From Dactylorhiza incarnata (lineage: Eukaryota > Streptophyta > Magnoliopsida > Asparagales > Orchidaceae): 64,000 nt of DNA. The notes below the pieces were generated by a model. That model was not told where the DNA came from and did no database searches. It was given only the letters and a program-made list of their open reading frames with translations. This document shows, piece by piece, positions 43,285 through 54,565 of this stretch. The stretch covers positions 28,130,001 through 28,194,000 of the forward strand of contig JAWHQI010000004.1 in assembly GCA_033032865.1 (NCBI GenBank), in the 5' to 3' direction. The translations under genes were made by a program, and so were the position numbers. Numbering within the stretch: the first letter of the stretch is position 1; the number at the start of each line of letters is the position of its first letter.

Positions 43285-44647
43285 TGTTGGATCGAAAGAC
43301 GTCTTTACAGGGGGGGGGGGGGGAATAAGGGTTTTATAAATTTTTAGAATTAAATATAAAATATTGTTAATAAAAGGTTTCAGAGTATTTTTTAGAAAAT
43401 CTTTAATTTAATAATTCTGAAAATATTATATTGAAGATTTCTTTTAAAGAGACAAACTGCGGATTTCAATTTAATTTCACTACCGTCGGTGATAGGAGTT
43501 AACGCCCGACGTTAACTCTCAGAAAAAGAACCTTCTCAAAAATTATGCAAAACAGATTTTTCTTTGATTCAATTGCAGCTAATAAAATCTTAATAGAAAG
43601 GCAAAGACGAAATGAAGATTTTATATCAACAGGATAATTACAAAATTTGATTCCAATGATGCTTGAAATTGAGGCTTAAAGAAAAATCCTTTTGTTTTTT
43701 ATACCGATCCTTCTCCTAAGGATCGATTGTCTATAACCTATCTTACCCCAGATAAGGCCTCTAGCCCCCTAGATCTAAGCCTAGACCTAGTCGCCAACAC
43801 CCGCGGCGAATTCCCCTTATGCCTCGCAAGGCCTAGTCGTCAATAACCGTGGCGAATTTCTGCCGATACAAATGGATAAAAGAGAAATACAATAATAATT
43901 CAGAAATAAAAACTCCATATAATGAAGAACTCTGAAAGAGATGATGAAGAACTGCCAAAGAAATCGTTGAAGTTGGTGTGCCCGTTCTTCACGTAGAATG
44001 ATTGTTTGGAATTCTCCTTCAAGCTCTTGATCTTCAAAGATGGAGTTGGATGTGCTCTGAAATTCAGGGATGAAATCTCTCACGATAGGTTGAAGTTTTT
44101 CCAGCATACCCTCGTAATGAGAGGCTCCTTTTCTTTAAATAGAAAATGGGAGCTACCGGCAGCGGTAACGAACCGTCGGCGCTAACATATCGTATAGAAA
44201 CATGGCTGAATTCCAACAACCGTGGTAGTCGTGGCAGAACGTGGCCCTACCGCGTCTCGGTAAGTATTAACTCACCGTGTTAGTTTGATGTGCGCGTAGC
44301 ATCTCGCTGACATTCCCTTCATGGCGACATTCCTTCTCGATGATAAGCTACCGTTCGCGGTAACGTTACCGCCGGACGCTAGCTTTCCCTTCACGACGAC
44401 ATTCCTTCTCGTCTACATTCCTTCTCGACGATAAGCTATTCCCTTCACGACGATAAGCTACCGCCCGTGTTAACGTTACTGCCGGGCGTTAGCTCTCTTT
44501 TCAGAGTTTCGGCTCCATTCACCATTCTACACATAGGGGTATTGTCGCAGTAGTTCCTGCACACTATAAACACACGACAAGCATGATCAAATACACAATG
44601 AGATTTGTTATTCTCAAACCAAGAGATGCGGAACGCATGTTTCAACA
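43285..44647 (-). repeat. A 5' LTR
   Basis: 1363 bp, homologous to 12080-12096 plus 19616-21049. It contains a 14-G run (43310-43323), GGGAATAAGG, and the TACCGC / GCGGTA word cluster at 44150-44500 upstream (minus sense) of a TTTAAATAG box near 44135. The GACGATAAGCTA tandem block is shorter here, with three copies rather than five. Confidence 0.85.
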
Positions 44648-44652
44648 CCTGT

Positions 44653-46087
44653 TAGTAAACAATTTCTTTCTATTTTCAATCTGGGAAAGGAAGATCTTTA
44701 ATTTGCTCTCTACATTATTCTTTTATTTCATTAGAGTTCCGATGTCAGGTCAGATTTAAAGAGCAATTCGTTGAGTTCATTTATCTTTGCAAAAGAGGTG
44801 TCACACTCCTGACAATCAATTTTAGCCTTCCCAGGTCTAATTAATTAATTATTTATTTTCTTGTAAAAGTGTTTTGTTTTCAACTTTCAAAATATCTAAA
44901 TCATTTTGAGATTTTTTTGAAATATTTGCATATTTCATGTACTCTTTATATATGTCATCATAAGAGGGTGGGTGTACCTCAGTGTCACTTTGGACATTGG
45001 TGTTGTCAGCAGATCGTGTGCTTCTTTCCATGAGACACATGTTGGCCTTCTCATCTTCGCCGGAGGTAGACACGCTCTATTACTCAGAACTTGAATCATC
45101 CCAGGTGGATGCCTTTAAGACCTTTCTTTCTTCTTTCTTTTCTCTTTTTCATCCTTAAAGTACTTGGGGCAGTTGTTTCTTAAATGGTCGGGCTTCCTAC
45201 AGTGATATCACTCAGGAGCCGACTTTTCTTCCTCGCTTACAGAAGCTTCCACCTTCTTTGTTGATGATCCTCTCTTGTTTATATATTTCCGGAACTTGTT
45301 CCTTCGCTCATAGGTTTTCATGAATCTTTTAAAGCCTTGGATGAACATGTCTTGTTCATCATCGCCGTTGTCGTTTTCTTCTTCTTTCACTGATTTTAGT
45401 GCCAATGATTTCTTCTTCGGTTCCACATGATATTCATTGTGTTGAGTCTTCAGTTTGACCTCGTTGGTTTTCAGGTTCTCGATGTGGCTCTCGATCTTCA
45501 GCTGGCTAAGATCATGAGACTCCACAATCGTCGTGACCTTTAGGTTGAATCTTGGTAGGAGAGATCTTAGTATCTTTCTCACCAAGTCACCATTGAAGTT
45601 GATCTTGGGGAGAGATTTGGATGCGTTCACATTTTTTGTAAAACACCTGTATATTACGTCTACCTCTTCAACATCTATATGCGGAAATGCTCATATTTTG
45701 ATTCTAATCTGAAGAGTGTTCTCCTTGACCCGCGAAGTACCTTCGTGAGTTAATTCCAATAATCTCCAAATATCAAAATGATTTTTTTTAAAGTACATGT
45801 TCTAATAAATTCTGTTATTTCTAATGTGCAGAATAAAGAATTCGTAGCTTTAACATTATTAGAATATCCCCGTTTGTGAAAATCGTCCCATTTATCTCCT
45901 GGCTTTTTTACAACCTTATTTTCAATAGTGATAGATGGTGGTGCGTATCGTGTTTCAATCATGTGCTACACATCCATGTCTAAAGTTATCAAAAAAACAT
46001 TTCATTCTAGCTTTCCCATGTATAATCAGTGCCCGTGAATAGTGGGGGACGAATGATACATTGACATCCATCAAATGTAAAAGCACT
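44653..46087 (-). pseudogene. A0 copia: gag part
   Basis: Continues the element broken at 12074. Gag start is at 45962 (MIETRYAPPSITIENK, DKWDDFHKRG). Capsid pieces at 45630-45208 carry LVRKILRSLLPRFN and NLKTNEVKLK. A knuckle near 45215-45175 has its first Cys codon replaced by TGA (stop-YHCRKPDHLRNNC). The coil-rich tail is near 45073-44849. It is older than A, with more stops. Confidence 0.7.
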
Positions 46088-46310
46088 TGTTAGATCGCCC
46101 GGTTTCCTTAGAGGGGAGGAGGTGAATAAGGATTAAATAAAAGTTATAAGTTTTTTTATACCGAATCTTCTCCCTAAGAACCAATTACCCTAGCCGATCC
46201 ACCCCAGATTGGCCTCACGCTTTAAGACCCCTCTCCCAGGAATTAGGCACGACCGAGGAGGATCTTTGCCCAGAGTAGCCTCCATGCGATAGTTCTAGCA
46301 CACGAGATAA
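46088..46310 (-). repeat. A0 5' LTR remnant
   Basis: Starts (plus sense) TGTTAGATCGCC, followed by TTAGAGGGGAGGAGGTGAATAAGG. It has blocks matching the A LTR (ATACCGA-CTTCTCC-TAAG, ACCCCAGAT-GGCCTC). It fades out near 46310 with no CA end, so this LTR is truncated. Confidence 0.5.
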
Positions 46311-47537
46311 CCCCTACCACATGACGCATACCTTGTCGACAATGTCATCATCACATCTCACCACAGTTTATATATAAACGCGGAAGTAAACTAAAGTTGT
46401 GACATGCAGCACATAAATATCATAAAAAGATGAAGTCCATAGAGAAATAAATTGCGCAGTACGTAAAGGGGCTCACAAAGGTGCCCTACACTATCCTGCA
46501 TATCGAAACTAGGAAGTAGATCCTCACATCTCTTACTACATTCCCCGGGGTGACTATCATTGTAGACCCGAAGGGTGGTGGAGATGTCATTGTCTCCAAG
46601 CCGCTACTCTTCTCCATATGATGCTGCTGATGATGCTCTTGATCCTGGGGTGGTGACAACGAACTATTAGTCTAAAAAGACTAAGTGGTTTCCTCCCTCT
46701 CCCCCAATGCCTCATAAAGCACCGGGCGGAAGGACGGATAATGAAGCTGCAAATGTTAGCACAGATGACAATATATATATATATATATAATGGCAGTGTA
46801 AGAGAGCTAACAGTAAAAGAAGTATAAAGAGCAGAGTAGTAAGTGCAGTAGTATAAATAGACTGAAAATAAACTTATCGTATAAGAATGTCCATACAGAC
46901 TTATATGATAAGGATTTGGTGGCATAAAAGTAACTTAACTTATAAGGATGCTCATGCAAGCTTATAAGTTAAGGATCTGTTTAAAGTAACTTATCGTATA
47001 GAAATGCACATATAAATTTATACGATAAGGGTCTTCAGGTGAAATACAATGCAATGCTATGTAAGTAATTCATCATGCAAACTCACACTAACAACCCTAT
47101 GTCGACATAGACTAACCGATTGTTAAGCGAGCAGCAAACCTCGCGGGCCTCATCGCTGTTGCAAACGATGACCGCAGAGCAGTCACCTCTGCTTCTAGGA
47201 TTGTACTCATTACAACTCCTAGGCCTCTGGGTACGGTTATGTACACTTTTGGAGTAAAGACTACCCTGTCAGCGACGCACTCTGGTTTAGCTACCTGGTT
47301 TGTCCTCTGAGGTCCTAACACTAGGGAGCTATCCTAGCTTGCCTATAAGACACCCACCCCTAGCCTTAGAATTTAGCTTGGAACTACCTTTCTGTGAATA
47401 TCATCTGGGTGAGCCAGCAGGCCCGCCACTATATCCACAAACCCATGCATCAAGTCACATGCACATATATGTAGCACCTCAGTTCAACTATTAGCACACA
47501 ATGGTGGAAAGAGATTCAACACAATTAGTCGGTAAAC
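46311..47537. other. Region K, first part; possibly an old LTR
   Basis: No gene is supported. It has an (AT)n stretch at 46771-46790 and a set of three tandem hairpin units at 46871-47030. Its general look (moderate AT, repeated hairpins, no ORFs, continuing on both sides of G, H and J) suggests the long LTR or non-coding part of a large retroelement, perhaps a Tekay/Del type, but I could not find ends. Confidence 0.3.
46871..47030. repeat. Three tandem hairpin units in K
   Basis: The units, about 57-60 bp apart, each hold inverted arms. Arm pairs are CTTATCGTATAAG / CTTATATGATAAG, CTTAACTTATAAG / CTTATAAGTTAAG and CTTATCGTATA / TATACGATAAG. Arms differ between units, yet each pair stays complementary. 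Confidence 0.7.
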
Positions 47538-47790
47538 TGTTATGAAGGGGAAAACACTTGCACTAATACGGAACAACTGGATACAATCACGAGGTATGCT
47601 CGTGCCCAACTTCAGGAGGCTGGTTCCTCCTAAAAGCTCCTCTCCAAATGAGTGATCTCAAACCTAATGATCCAAAAGATAAACCTAACTCCCAATCCAC
47701 CTCTTTATATAGGGAGGGAGCTCACATGTCAAAACCCTAAAATAATTTAAAATATGAAATACAATAATAATAATGCGCGCATGCGTAACA
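47538..47790 (-). repeat. G 3' LTR
   Basis: TGTTATGAAGGGG...GCATGCGTAACA; contains a TTTATATAGGG stretch near 47705. Confidence 0.85.
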
Positions 47791-47845
47791 ATCCATCCCG
47801 CCAGAAAATCGACCTTGACCCCAAGGTCGAAGTGCCGCCCGCCAT

Positions 47846-48914
47846 TTAGTAATAATGTGTCCGCTGGTGGACCGCCGCAGAGGTGCCCGGAGCTCCGTCC
47901 GGCGGTACATCCATGAGCATAAGGGTGTCTAAGTCTGCCATGCCGATCTCGTCCAAATCATCCCCGATAAGGGCCCGAAACTCCTTCGCAGGACAATTTT
48001 GATTAGGCGAGTAGGGTTGCTTGCAGCGGTAGCACAGACCCTTGCTCCGCAAGTCATTGTACTTTTGGTTGGAAAGGCGGTGAGTGGGGATATGACGGTT
48101 GTTGCGTGGGCCCATAATGGTTGGCCGAGGAGGATGAGGTGGCAGTGGTGGAGGTTTAGACGAGGGAGGAAAATATGGTTGGTGGGGAGGGTTGGATGGA
48201 GGCGACGGGAAAGGAGGGTCCCCAGACGTCGCCATGAATTCGGCTTCCACTAGTGGGGAGAGGTCCATGGCTTGGTTGACAGTTAACGGTTGCAGGGTGC
48301 AGAGGCGGGCTCAGATGTGGGGTTGTAAGCCGTCCATGAAGTAGGCCAAGTAATGGTCGGGTGGAAGACCAGGAACATGGGTGACCAACTCTATGATGCA
48401 TCAACGTACGAATCAATGGGGCCGGTCTGACGGAGTCCGCAAAGGCGCTCGATCATGGAGCCGGAGTAGCGGTGATCATACCTCTGAATGAGGGCCTCTG
48501 TGAGAGCTATCCAGGTGAAGCCGAGAGAGGATTGACGGAGCCAGCAGACCTAATGGAGGGCGGACCCTTCCGTGCCGATAATTGCTGTGGAGACCTGCTG
48601 CGTCTGGGGAGTCTGGTGAATGTCAACTAACTGTTCGGCACGGGCAATCCACCCAAGGGGGTTAGTCCCGTTGAATGTGGGGATGTCGATGCGTGGGAGC
48701 TGCGGAGGAAATCCCTTCAATGCGGGATCTTCAAGGGCCAGTGTGCTGGGGGATCGCAAGGCAGAGACAGCAGTATGCCCAGAGTTTTGGACGAGTTGCA
48801 AATTGTGGAGCATGACCATAATCGACGTGAACTGCTCGGCTTGGGCCTCGAGACGAGAGTTGATTGTGGTGAGGGTGTCCTCGAGGGCTTCCACGTGAGA
48901 TTCCATCCTGTTCT
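47846..48914 (-). pseudogene. G gag
   Basis: N-terminal coil (VEALEDTLTTINSRLEAQAEQ), then LPRIDIPTFNGTNPLGWIARAEQ (48939-48550 frame), the Ty3-gypsy gag core. A YDHRYSGSMIERLCGLRQTG segment lies at about 48475-48430 in a broken frame. A proline-rich linker and the gypsy knuckle region GLCYRCKQPYSPNQNC with an acidic tail follow (48268-47846). The knuckle has Asn-Gln where His is usual in GH-C, so one zinc ligand is lost. The gene ends about 55 bases before the 3' LTR. Confidence 0.7.
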
Positions 48915-49359
48915 TTGACATATGAGGAAGAGTGCACAAGAGCAGGAGGTTCGCAGGCGAGTGCCGACGAAGGTGCGATAGAGGTCGGACGATCGCTGCA
49001 GAAGGACCAGATCTGGTCTGGCGGTGGAATGGAGTTGGGCTGGCGGTGGAATGGAGCTGGCGCTGTGGATGACTGGGAGCAGGGAGTCAGGAGTTGGAGG
49101 GGATAGGTCTGGCAGACGACGGAAGCAGGAGGACTGAGCACTGCTGTCGACGGGATCGGCAGACCGCTGCGCTCGATGAGATCGGCGGATCGTTGCTGTC
49201 GACAGGATCGGCTAGGGCACAACAGAGCGAACGGGAGGAGGTCACGGACAAGACCCGACAGAGTGGATACGACGACGACGAAGACCCGGTTGTGCGGATA
49301 CGGCGACGAAGACAAGACCCGACGGCACGATGCATGCAGGAATGACAGGTCAGACCAAA

Positions 49360-49609
49360 TGTTACGAAGGGGAAAACACTTGCACTAATACAGAATAGCT
49401 GGATACAATCACGAGGTATGCTCGTGCCCAACTTCAAGAGGCTAGTTCCTCCTAAAAGCTCCTATCCAAATGAGAGATCTCAAACCTAATGATCCAAAAG
49501 ATACACCTAACTCCAATCCACCTTATATAAGTAGGGGGGCTCACATGTCAAAATCCTAAAACAATTTAAAATATGAAATACAATAATAATAATACGCGCA
49601 CGCGTAACA
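49360..49609 (-). repeat. G 5' LTR
   Basis: TGTTACGAAGGGG...GCACGCGTAACA, the partner of 47538-47790. Confidence 0.85.
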
Positions 49610-49614
49610 TAAAC

Positions 49615-50035
49615 CCTCGACTTTTAACTAAGCTTTACACAAAATACATCCACACTTCACTACTCAACACCGCACTTAGGCTCTACCCATTTCTACCCGA
49701 AAACCCGAGCCCTAAGTGTAGTGGAGTTAACACATCAATGAGTGCAATCTATATTATATATAATGGTGCTCTATCGTAAGCCTAAGTCCAGGCTTACACA
49801 ACTGAGCAACACAAGTCCAGGTCCTCAAACCAAGATCTTATATGGGTAGTTCTCATCCACTACACTCACAATGAAAACTCTCTTGACTTAGACACTACCA
49901 AGAAGGGGCAAATCCACACCGGCACCACCTGCCACAGATGGAAGTTCTACCAAATAGAACCTAGCGTGCTCATTTGATATTTTTACCAACTATCATGATA
50001 TAACCAACAAAAATCCAAACTAATGAGCACTAATG
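49615..50035. other. Region K, between G and H; no gene seen
   Basis: AT-rich, no frame above 70 codons. Continuous with 46311-47537 (across G) and 58372-59043 (across H), as shown by the flanking duplications of G and H. Confidence 0.4.
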
Positions 50036-50040
50036 GTTTC

Positions 50041-51613
50041 TGTTGGGAAAAAACACCCTCATGATTTACCTTACAAATTTTATAAAAGTGATTTCATTCA
50101 CTATGATTTATTACCCTTGTTGTATAGTGAGAGTAATGATCTTTAGATATCCTATGTTGTCTTATCCACTTAGGTGTGTCAAAATCTAGTCAAAAGGAGG
50201 TCAAAAATCAGTTGAGTTAAACTTCCGTCGAATAGTAGTCGACGCAACTTCGAGTAGAAGTAGAAGTAACTCAGACTAGCAGTCGACGCTTCATTTGATT
50301 GGTAGTCGACGCAACATCGACTAGATATCGACGTAGAAAGCAGTAGTCCATGCATGCATTCTTTCAAGATGAAGTCGACGTAACATCGATTTGTATTCGA
50401 CACAGAAGTCAGAAGTTGAAGTCCACAGATGCGTCGATAAGGAACCAACGCAACGTCGATAGCAGAATTCATTTCAAATTTGTGAAGCAGAGCTCGACGT
50501 AACTTCTAATAGAATTCAAAGGCACGTTGATATGAAGTTAGAAGGAATTCGACGCAACATCGAATACAGTCAAAGAATTAGAAACTTTTTGGAATGGATT
50601 CTGAGAATTTTTCAAAATGTATACATGGAAGACATTTGAATCCTAACGAGTCGCAACAAGATGTAAAGAGAATGAAATGTATTAGAGATCCAGAGGTGAT
50701 GAAATTGGAAGTTCTATAAAAGGATATTGACGGGTTGTCAACAAACATAGATGGAAAGCCACAATTCTCATTCTATACATTCCAATTGGAGAATCAATCA
50801 GAAGGGAAAGTGATCTGATCCTAAATCGACAGAAGATTATATATACAAAATTCTAAAATGAAGTTCGTGCTGATGCTGCCGTTGTAGTTGTCTCAGTCTC
50901 CAGACATTCTTCTCCATTCTTTGTCTCTCTGAATCAGTAGAGCTTCTTCTTCTTCTGCTCTCTGAAAGAAGCTGATCTGATCAACAATAGTGAAGCAAAA
51001 TAATCCTTGACCTTATGCTTATCAAGGATTCATCAGATCTAAAGAATAGATTATCCACTCAGTGCTCAAAGATCCTCAGTGCTGCTGAAAGAGGATCTTG
51101 ATTAGAAGAATTCTCTACCTCTTATAATTCTTCTGATTATTTCTTGATATTCTTTTTCATTCAATTATATTGTAAAAAAGTTTTAAGAGTCCCTCTTCAA
51201 TGGATTCAGAACTGTTTCTAAGAGTCTCTTTATCAAAAGACTCAGTGGTTCTAAGAGTCTCTTTATCAAAAGACTCAATGGTTCTAAGAGTCTCCTAATC
51301 AAAAGACTCGGTGGTTGTAAGAGTCTTTTTATCAAAAGACTCAGCACTGAGATAGTGAATTTCTATCAAGAGGGTAGAAGAGTGGAGTACCCATAGTTTT
51401 GAGGAACCACTATATGTTCTTGTGTCTTCTGTGTTTGTGCAATTTTTTGTGATTGTCTCTTGGTTATTTTTATTCTTTGGTAGCTTTAATTCTGGGTGGA
51501 ATCTTGGATGCTTAGGAATTAGAATTAATTTTCTGTGCACTTTTATTAAAAAAATTTAAATCTATATTCACCCCTCTCTAGAGAATTCTCAGAGGAGCAA
51601 CTGTGCACTTTCA
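50041..51613 (+). repeat. H 5' LTR
   Basis: TGTTGGGAAAAAAC...GTGCACTTTCA. GCGTCGA/TCGACGC words lie at 50190-50560, upstream of a TATAAAAG box (50715-50722). Near the end there are four to five tandem CTAAGAGTCT...ATCAAAAGACTC units (51185-51345), themselves able to pair (AGAGTCT/AGACTC). TATTCACCCCTCTCTAG lies at 51566. Next to the LTR is a degenerate primer site (ATTAGTAGCAAAGC). Confidence 0.85.
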
Positions 51614-51709
51614 ATTAGTAGCAAAGCTAGATTGATCAAAAAAGGGTTAACACCTTGATCAAAAGATCCTCTCAGTCATATTTTTATATTTCAAAACTAT
51701 TTTAAAAAA

Positions 51710-52920
51710 ATGAGTTCTAAGCATTATGCATCCACTAGACCACCAGTGTGTAACCTGGACAAGTTTACACTCTGGAAGACCATAATTAAACTTTATATGA
51801 ATTCTATTGATGAGGACATTTTTAATGTTGTGTTGGCAGGTCCTCCAATGCCTTACAAAAAGGATGCTAGTGGAGCCTCCACACAAGAACTGGTTCCCAG
51901 ATCTGAGTGGACTGAAGCTGAGAAGAAAGTAAAAGCCTGTGATGCTAAGGGTATGAATATACTAGTATCAACTATGTCAGATAACATATTTCAGAAAGTG
52001 GCTGAATGCCAGTCCGCAAAACAAATCTGGGATTCACTATCCAGATTAGTTTAAGGAAGTTCTGATGAAAGGAAGGACATGAAGTCTCTTCTCATATCCC
52101 AATATGAGAGCTTTCAAAAGAATCCAGAAGAAAATGTGTCTGAAATGTGTCAGATTCAACCTCATCGTGTGTGAATTAAAGAGCTTGGAAAAGGAAATTT
52201 CACTCACTGAAATTAATGATAAGCTTCTCATGTGCTTCCCTAACACATGAGGCTTAAGGATTTGGGTTATAAGGGAATCAAGATGTCACAGTGAGATATC
52301 AAGAGATGCTCTCCTTGGGAAGCTGAAGTCCTATGAAATGCTGCTAAAAAGAAGGGCTGAAATAGAAGCCGAAGAGAGCTTCAACTCCTTCAAGAGAAAG
52401 AACAATTGCTCTAAAAGCATCTGAAATTGAACCATCAACTTCAGAAGAAGAGATGTTCAATCTTCTAGCTAGAAGATTCAAAAAGTGGGTCAGAAGTGAA
52501 GAGTCAAGGAGGAGAGACAGAAGTTCCAGCATGCCAAGATATGGTAAGACTCCCAACAAGGAGATTACATGCTTTGCATGTAGGAAGCCAGGGCACATTG
52601 CAATTGAGTGCCCTGATCTTCAGAAGGAGAAGTCTCAGAGAAAGGATCATAAGAAGCAGACATCTAAAAGAAAAGATTAGAAGAAAGGAAGTGGTTTCAT
52701 AGCTGAAACCTGGAGTGACTCAGAATCTGAGTCAAGTTCCTCATCTGAAAGTGAGGAAGAAGCTGTTGCTGAAGAAGCCTGCCTAATAGCTTTGGAGGCT
52801 TCCTCAGATGATGAAGAAGATCAAGTATCATATTTTGATAATTTTGATTCTCATCAGATGAATTTAAAATTTGTTTTAAAGAATTCTGTAATGATTATTT
52901 AGAATTATAAGTTGCAAAAG
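51710..52920 (+). pseudogene. H gag
   Basis: ATG at 51710 (MSSKHYASTRPPV). Residues to about 114 carry the copia gag start (FTLWKTIIKLYMNSI, SAKQIWDSLSRL). After a stop the capsid text continues in other frames (LLISQYESF, LTEINDKLLMCF), and the CCHC knuckle CFACRKPGHIAIEC is open at 52453-52680. A serine/glutamate-rich tail (ESESSSSSESEEEA-like, 52720-52800) follows. There are many stops. Confidence 0.75.
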
Positions 52921-53221
52921 GAAATAGATAAGATAAATGATGAAAATCTAACACTAAAGGAAAAGCTTAGAAAGACAAGAACCTTTGATGATTCACTCAA
53001 TGGGAGGAGTCAAAAGCTAAAAGATATCTCAGAGAATCTCTAGAATATTCAAATATCTTGGATTAGGAGCAGATCCATCAATCAATAATGGATCTTCCAA
53101 CAAACCTACATGAGAGAATCCAGTAGTATTTGTTAAATCTAGTGAGAATCAACCAAATAAAAATATAGAATCTTGTGAAGAACTACATAATCATTCTGAT
53201 AGATTCACTGTATCTAATAGA

Positions 53222-53686
53222 GTGAACCTTAATAATCAAAAAGGAATTCTAGGCAAACACCCTTTAGAAAAATCAATCAACAACAATCAATTTTTGAACA
53301 AAAGGAACTATGCGTCGAATAGAAATCGACGCAACTTTGAAGTTACGTCGAATCCAATTCGATGGAATTCTGCAAATGCTTTGACATCAACTCGAAGCAG
53401 GTATGAAGGTGCGTCGAATTATACTCGACGCAACCAGCAACCTGCGTCGACTTGTTATCTACACAACTTTGCAGGCACGTCGAATTCCTTTCGACGCAAC
53501 CCTATAGATGCGTCGACTTCTACTCGACGTACGTTTTCAGAAAACTTTTCAAGAAATTTCAATTTTAGATTCTTTCCTGCAAACCACTCTTTAATTCTAA
53601 ATGTTATTAAATTGGACATAAAGCATAGCATTGCTGGTATAATAAACCAACACTTCACCAAATCAAGGGGTACCTTGAAAGACTAA
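53222..53686 (+). other. H gag spacer carrying palindrome words in an open frame
   Basis: An open stretch of 154 codons lies where the gag-protease spacer would be. At 53309-53535 the word pair GCGTCGA / TCGACGC recurs about seven times with 6-8 base loops. In translation it yields repeated ASNYTRRN, TSNSFRRN and ASTSTRRT peptides. These are the word read as codons rather than a protein motif, in my view. Confidence 0.5.
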
Positions 53687-53789
53687 CGTATTCCTTCATA
53701 TCACCCTACAATGGTAGAAGCAAAGGGCCCAAGGTAACCTAAGTCTCCTATAATGTTTGAATTTCATGTCCAGGTAAAGTTAGAGTCAC

Positions 53790-53890
53790 TTTTTCAGAGA
53801 CAATGTAGAAAAAAGGAAAATAACAATTCAATGGGTAACTACTGATAATCAAATGATTGATATCTTCACTAAGCCTCTTGATGAGCAATG
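53790..53890 (+). pseudogene. H RNase H end, remnant of pol
   Basis: The text TIQWVTTDNQMIDIFTKPLDEQ matches the last residues of a copia RNase H. Everything from protease to here (about 3.5 kb in C) is missing, with the join between 53690 and 53790. Confidence 0.7.
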
Positions 53891-54110
53891 ACACATTCTT
53901 TAATCAAGGCTCTAGGCATGCTTGATAGAGCTTTCTAATTCATACATATTATCTAGTAAATTCTATTTTCCATTGAAAAGATATTGCTGGGAAAAACCGC
54001 AAAATTTTTGAGAAAATATCAATATTTATCCAGAGATGCGTCGAATACAAATGGACGCACCGTTGATTTCTACTCGACGCCAGATTCGAGAGCTGGCTGG
54101 AATAGTTAAT

Positions 54111-54440
54111 TCGAATAGCACTCGACGCAGCGTCGAATTCATATCGACGCAGCGTAGAATTCATATCGACGCAGCGTCAAATTCATATCGACGCAGCGTC
54201 GAATTCATATCGACGCAGCGTCGAATTCATATCGACGCAGCGTCGAATTCATATCGACGCAGCGTCGAATTCATATCGACGCAGCGTCGAATTCATATCG
54301 ACGCAGCGTCGAATTCATATCGACGCAGCGTCGAATTCATATCGACGCACCGTCGAATTCATATCGACGCAACGTCGAATTCATATCGACGCATGCGTCG
54401 ACTCAATAGTTGTTGCATTTATTCGAAGTCACGTCGATTG
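54111..54440. repeat. 22-bp tandem palindrome array in H
   Basis: About a dozen head-to-tail copies of a 22-bp unit (CAGCGTCGAATTC then ATATCGACG). Each unit contains GCGTCGA and TCGACGC as inverted arms around an ATTCATA loop. Units are nearly identical, with single changes in the first two or three. The array lies directly between the pol remnant and the env-like frame. Confidence 0.9.
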
Positions 54441-54565
54441 CCACTCGACGCAACGTCGAAATTTCGAGCGTGCACAAAATTTGCTTCTAGAAGCTACATC
54501 GACCTATTTTAGCGCGCTGCATCTATTTCTTTTCGACATTGCTTCGTGTAAAACCCTAAGCTACG

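Larger units (their letters stand above)
12080..44647 (-). mobile_element. Copia element A, inserted into a related older copy (A0)
   Basis: Both ends are TG...CA LTR ends (TGTTGGATTG at 12080, GTTTCAACA at 44647) flanked by the 5-bp duplication CCTGT (12075-12079 and 44648-44652). The element reads leftward: 5' LTR 43285-44647, gag 43067-42034, protease and integrase 41300-39303, reverse transcriptase and RNase H 27371-25660, non-coding 3' region, 3' LTR ending at 12080. Within it sit B, D, C and a MITE, each with its own duplication. Subtracting these leaves about 9.9 kb, the size of a Sirevirus-like copia. IYVDDIIF in its polymerase and several polypurine tracts near the 3' LTR also fit that group, though no env-like gene is seen. 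Confidence 0.85.
47538..49609 (-). mobile_element. Non-autonomous gypsy element G (gag only)
   Basis: A 2.07-kb element with 250-bp LTRs (47538-47790 and 49360-49609), flanked by TAAAC (47533-47537 and 49610-49614). Minus orientation is set by the gag direction. The sequence next to the right LTR is TTTGGTCTGACC, a poor match to the usual primer site. A GGCGGGATGGAT tract lies next to the left LTR. Only gag is present between them, with no protease or polymerase. The LTRs are highly similar with few substitutions, so the insertion is fairly recent. Confidence 0.85.

Noticed and set aside
46600..46925. 112-codon minus ORF in K
   Set aside because: Low-complexity Tyr/Ile/Ser text over an (AT)n stretch, no homology recognised.
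53222..53686. 154-codon ORF as a separate gene in H
   Set aside because: It lies in the gag-protease spacer and its repeated peptides are the palindrome word in codon form.
54111..54440. CRISPR-like array
   Set aside because: The units are contiguous tandem copies with no unique spacers, and this is a plant genome.
54036..54512. 158-codon ORF with 22-residue repeats
   Set aside because: It is the 22-bp array read through. All frames stay open because the unit has no stops.
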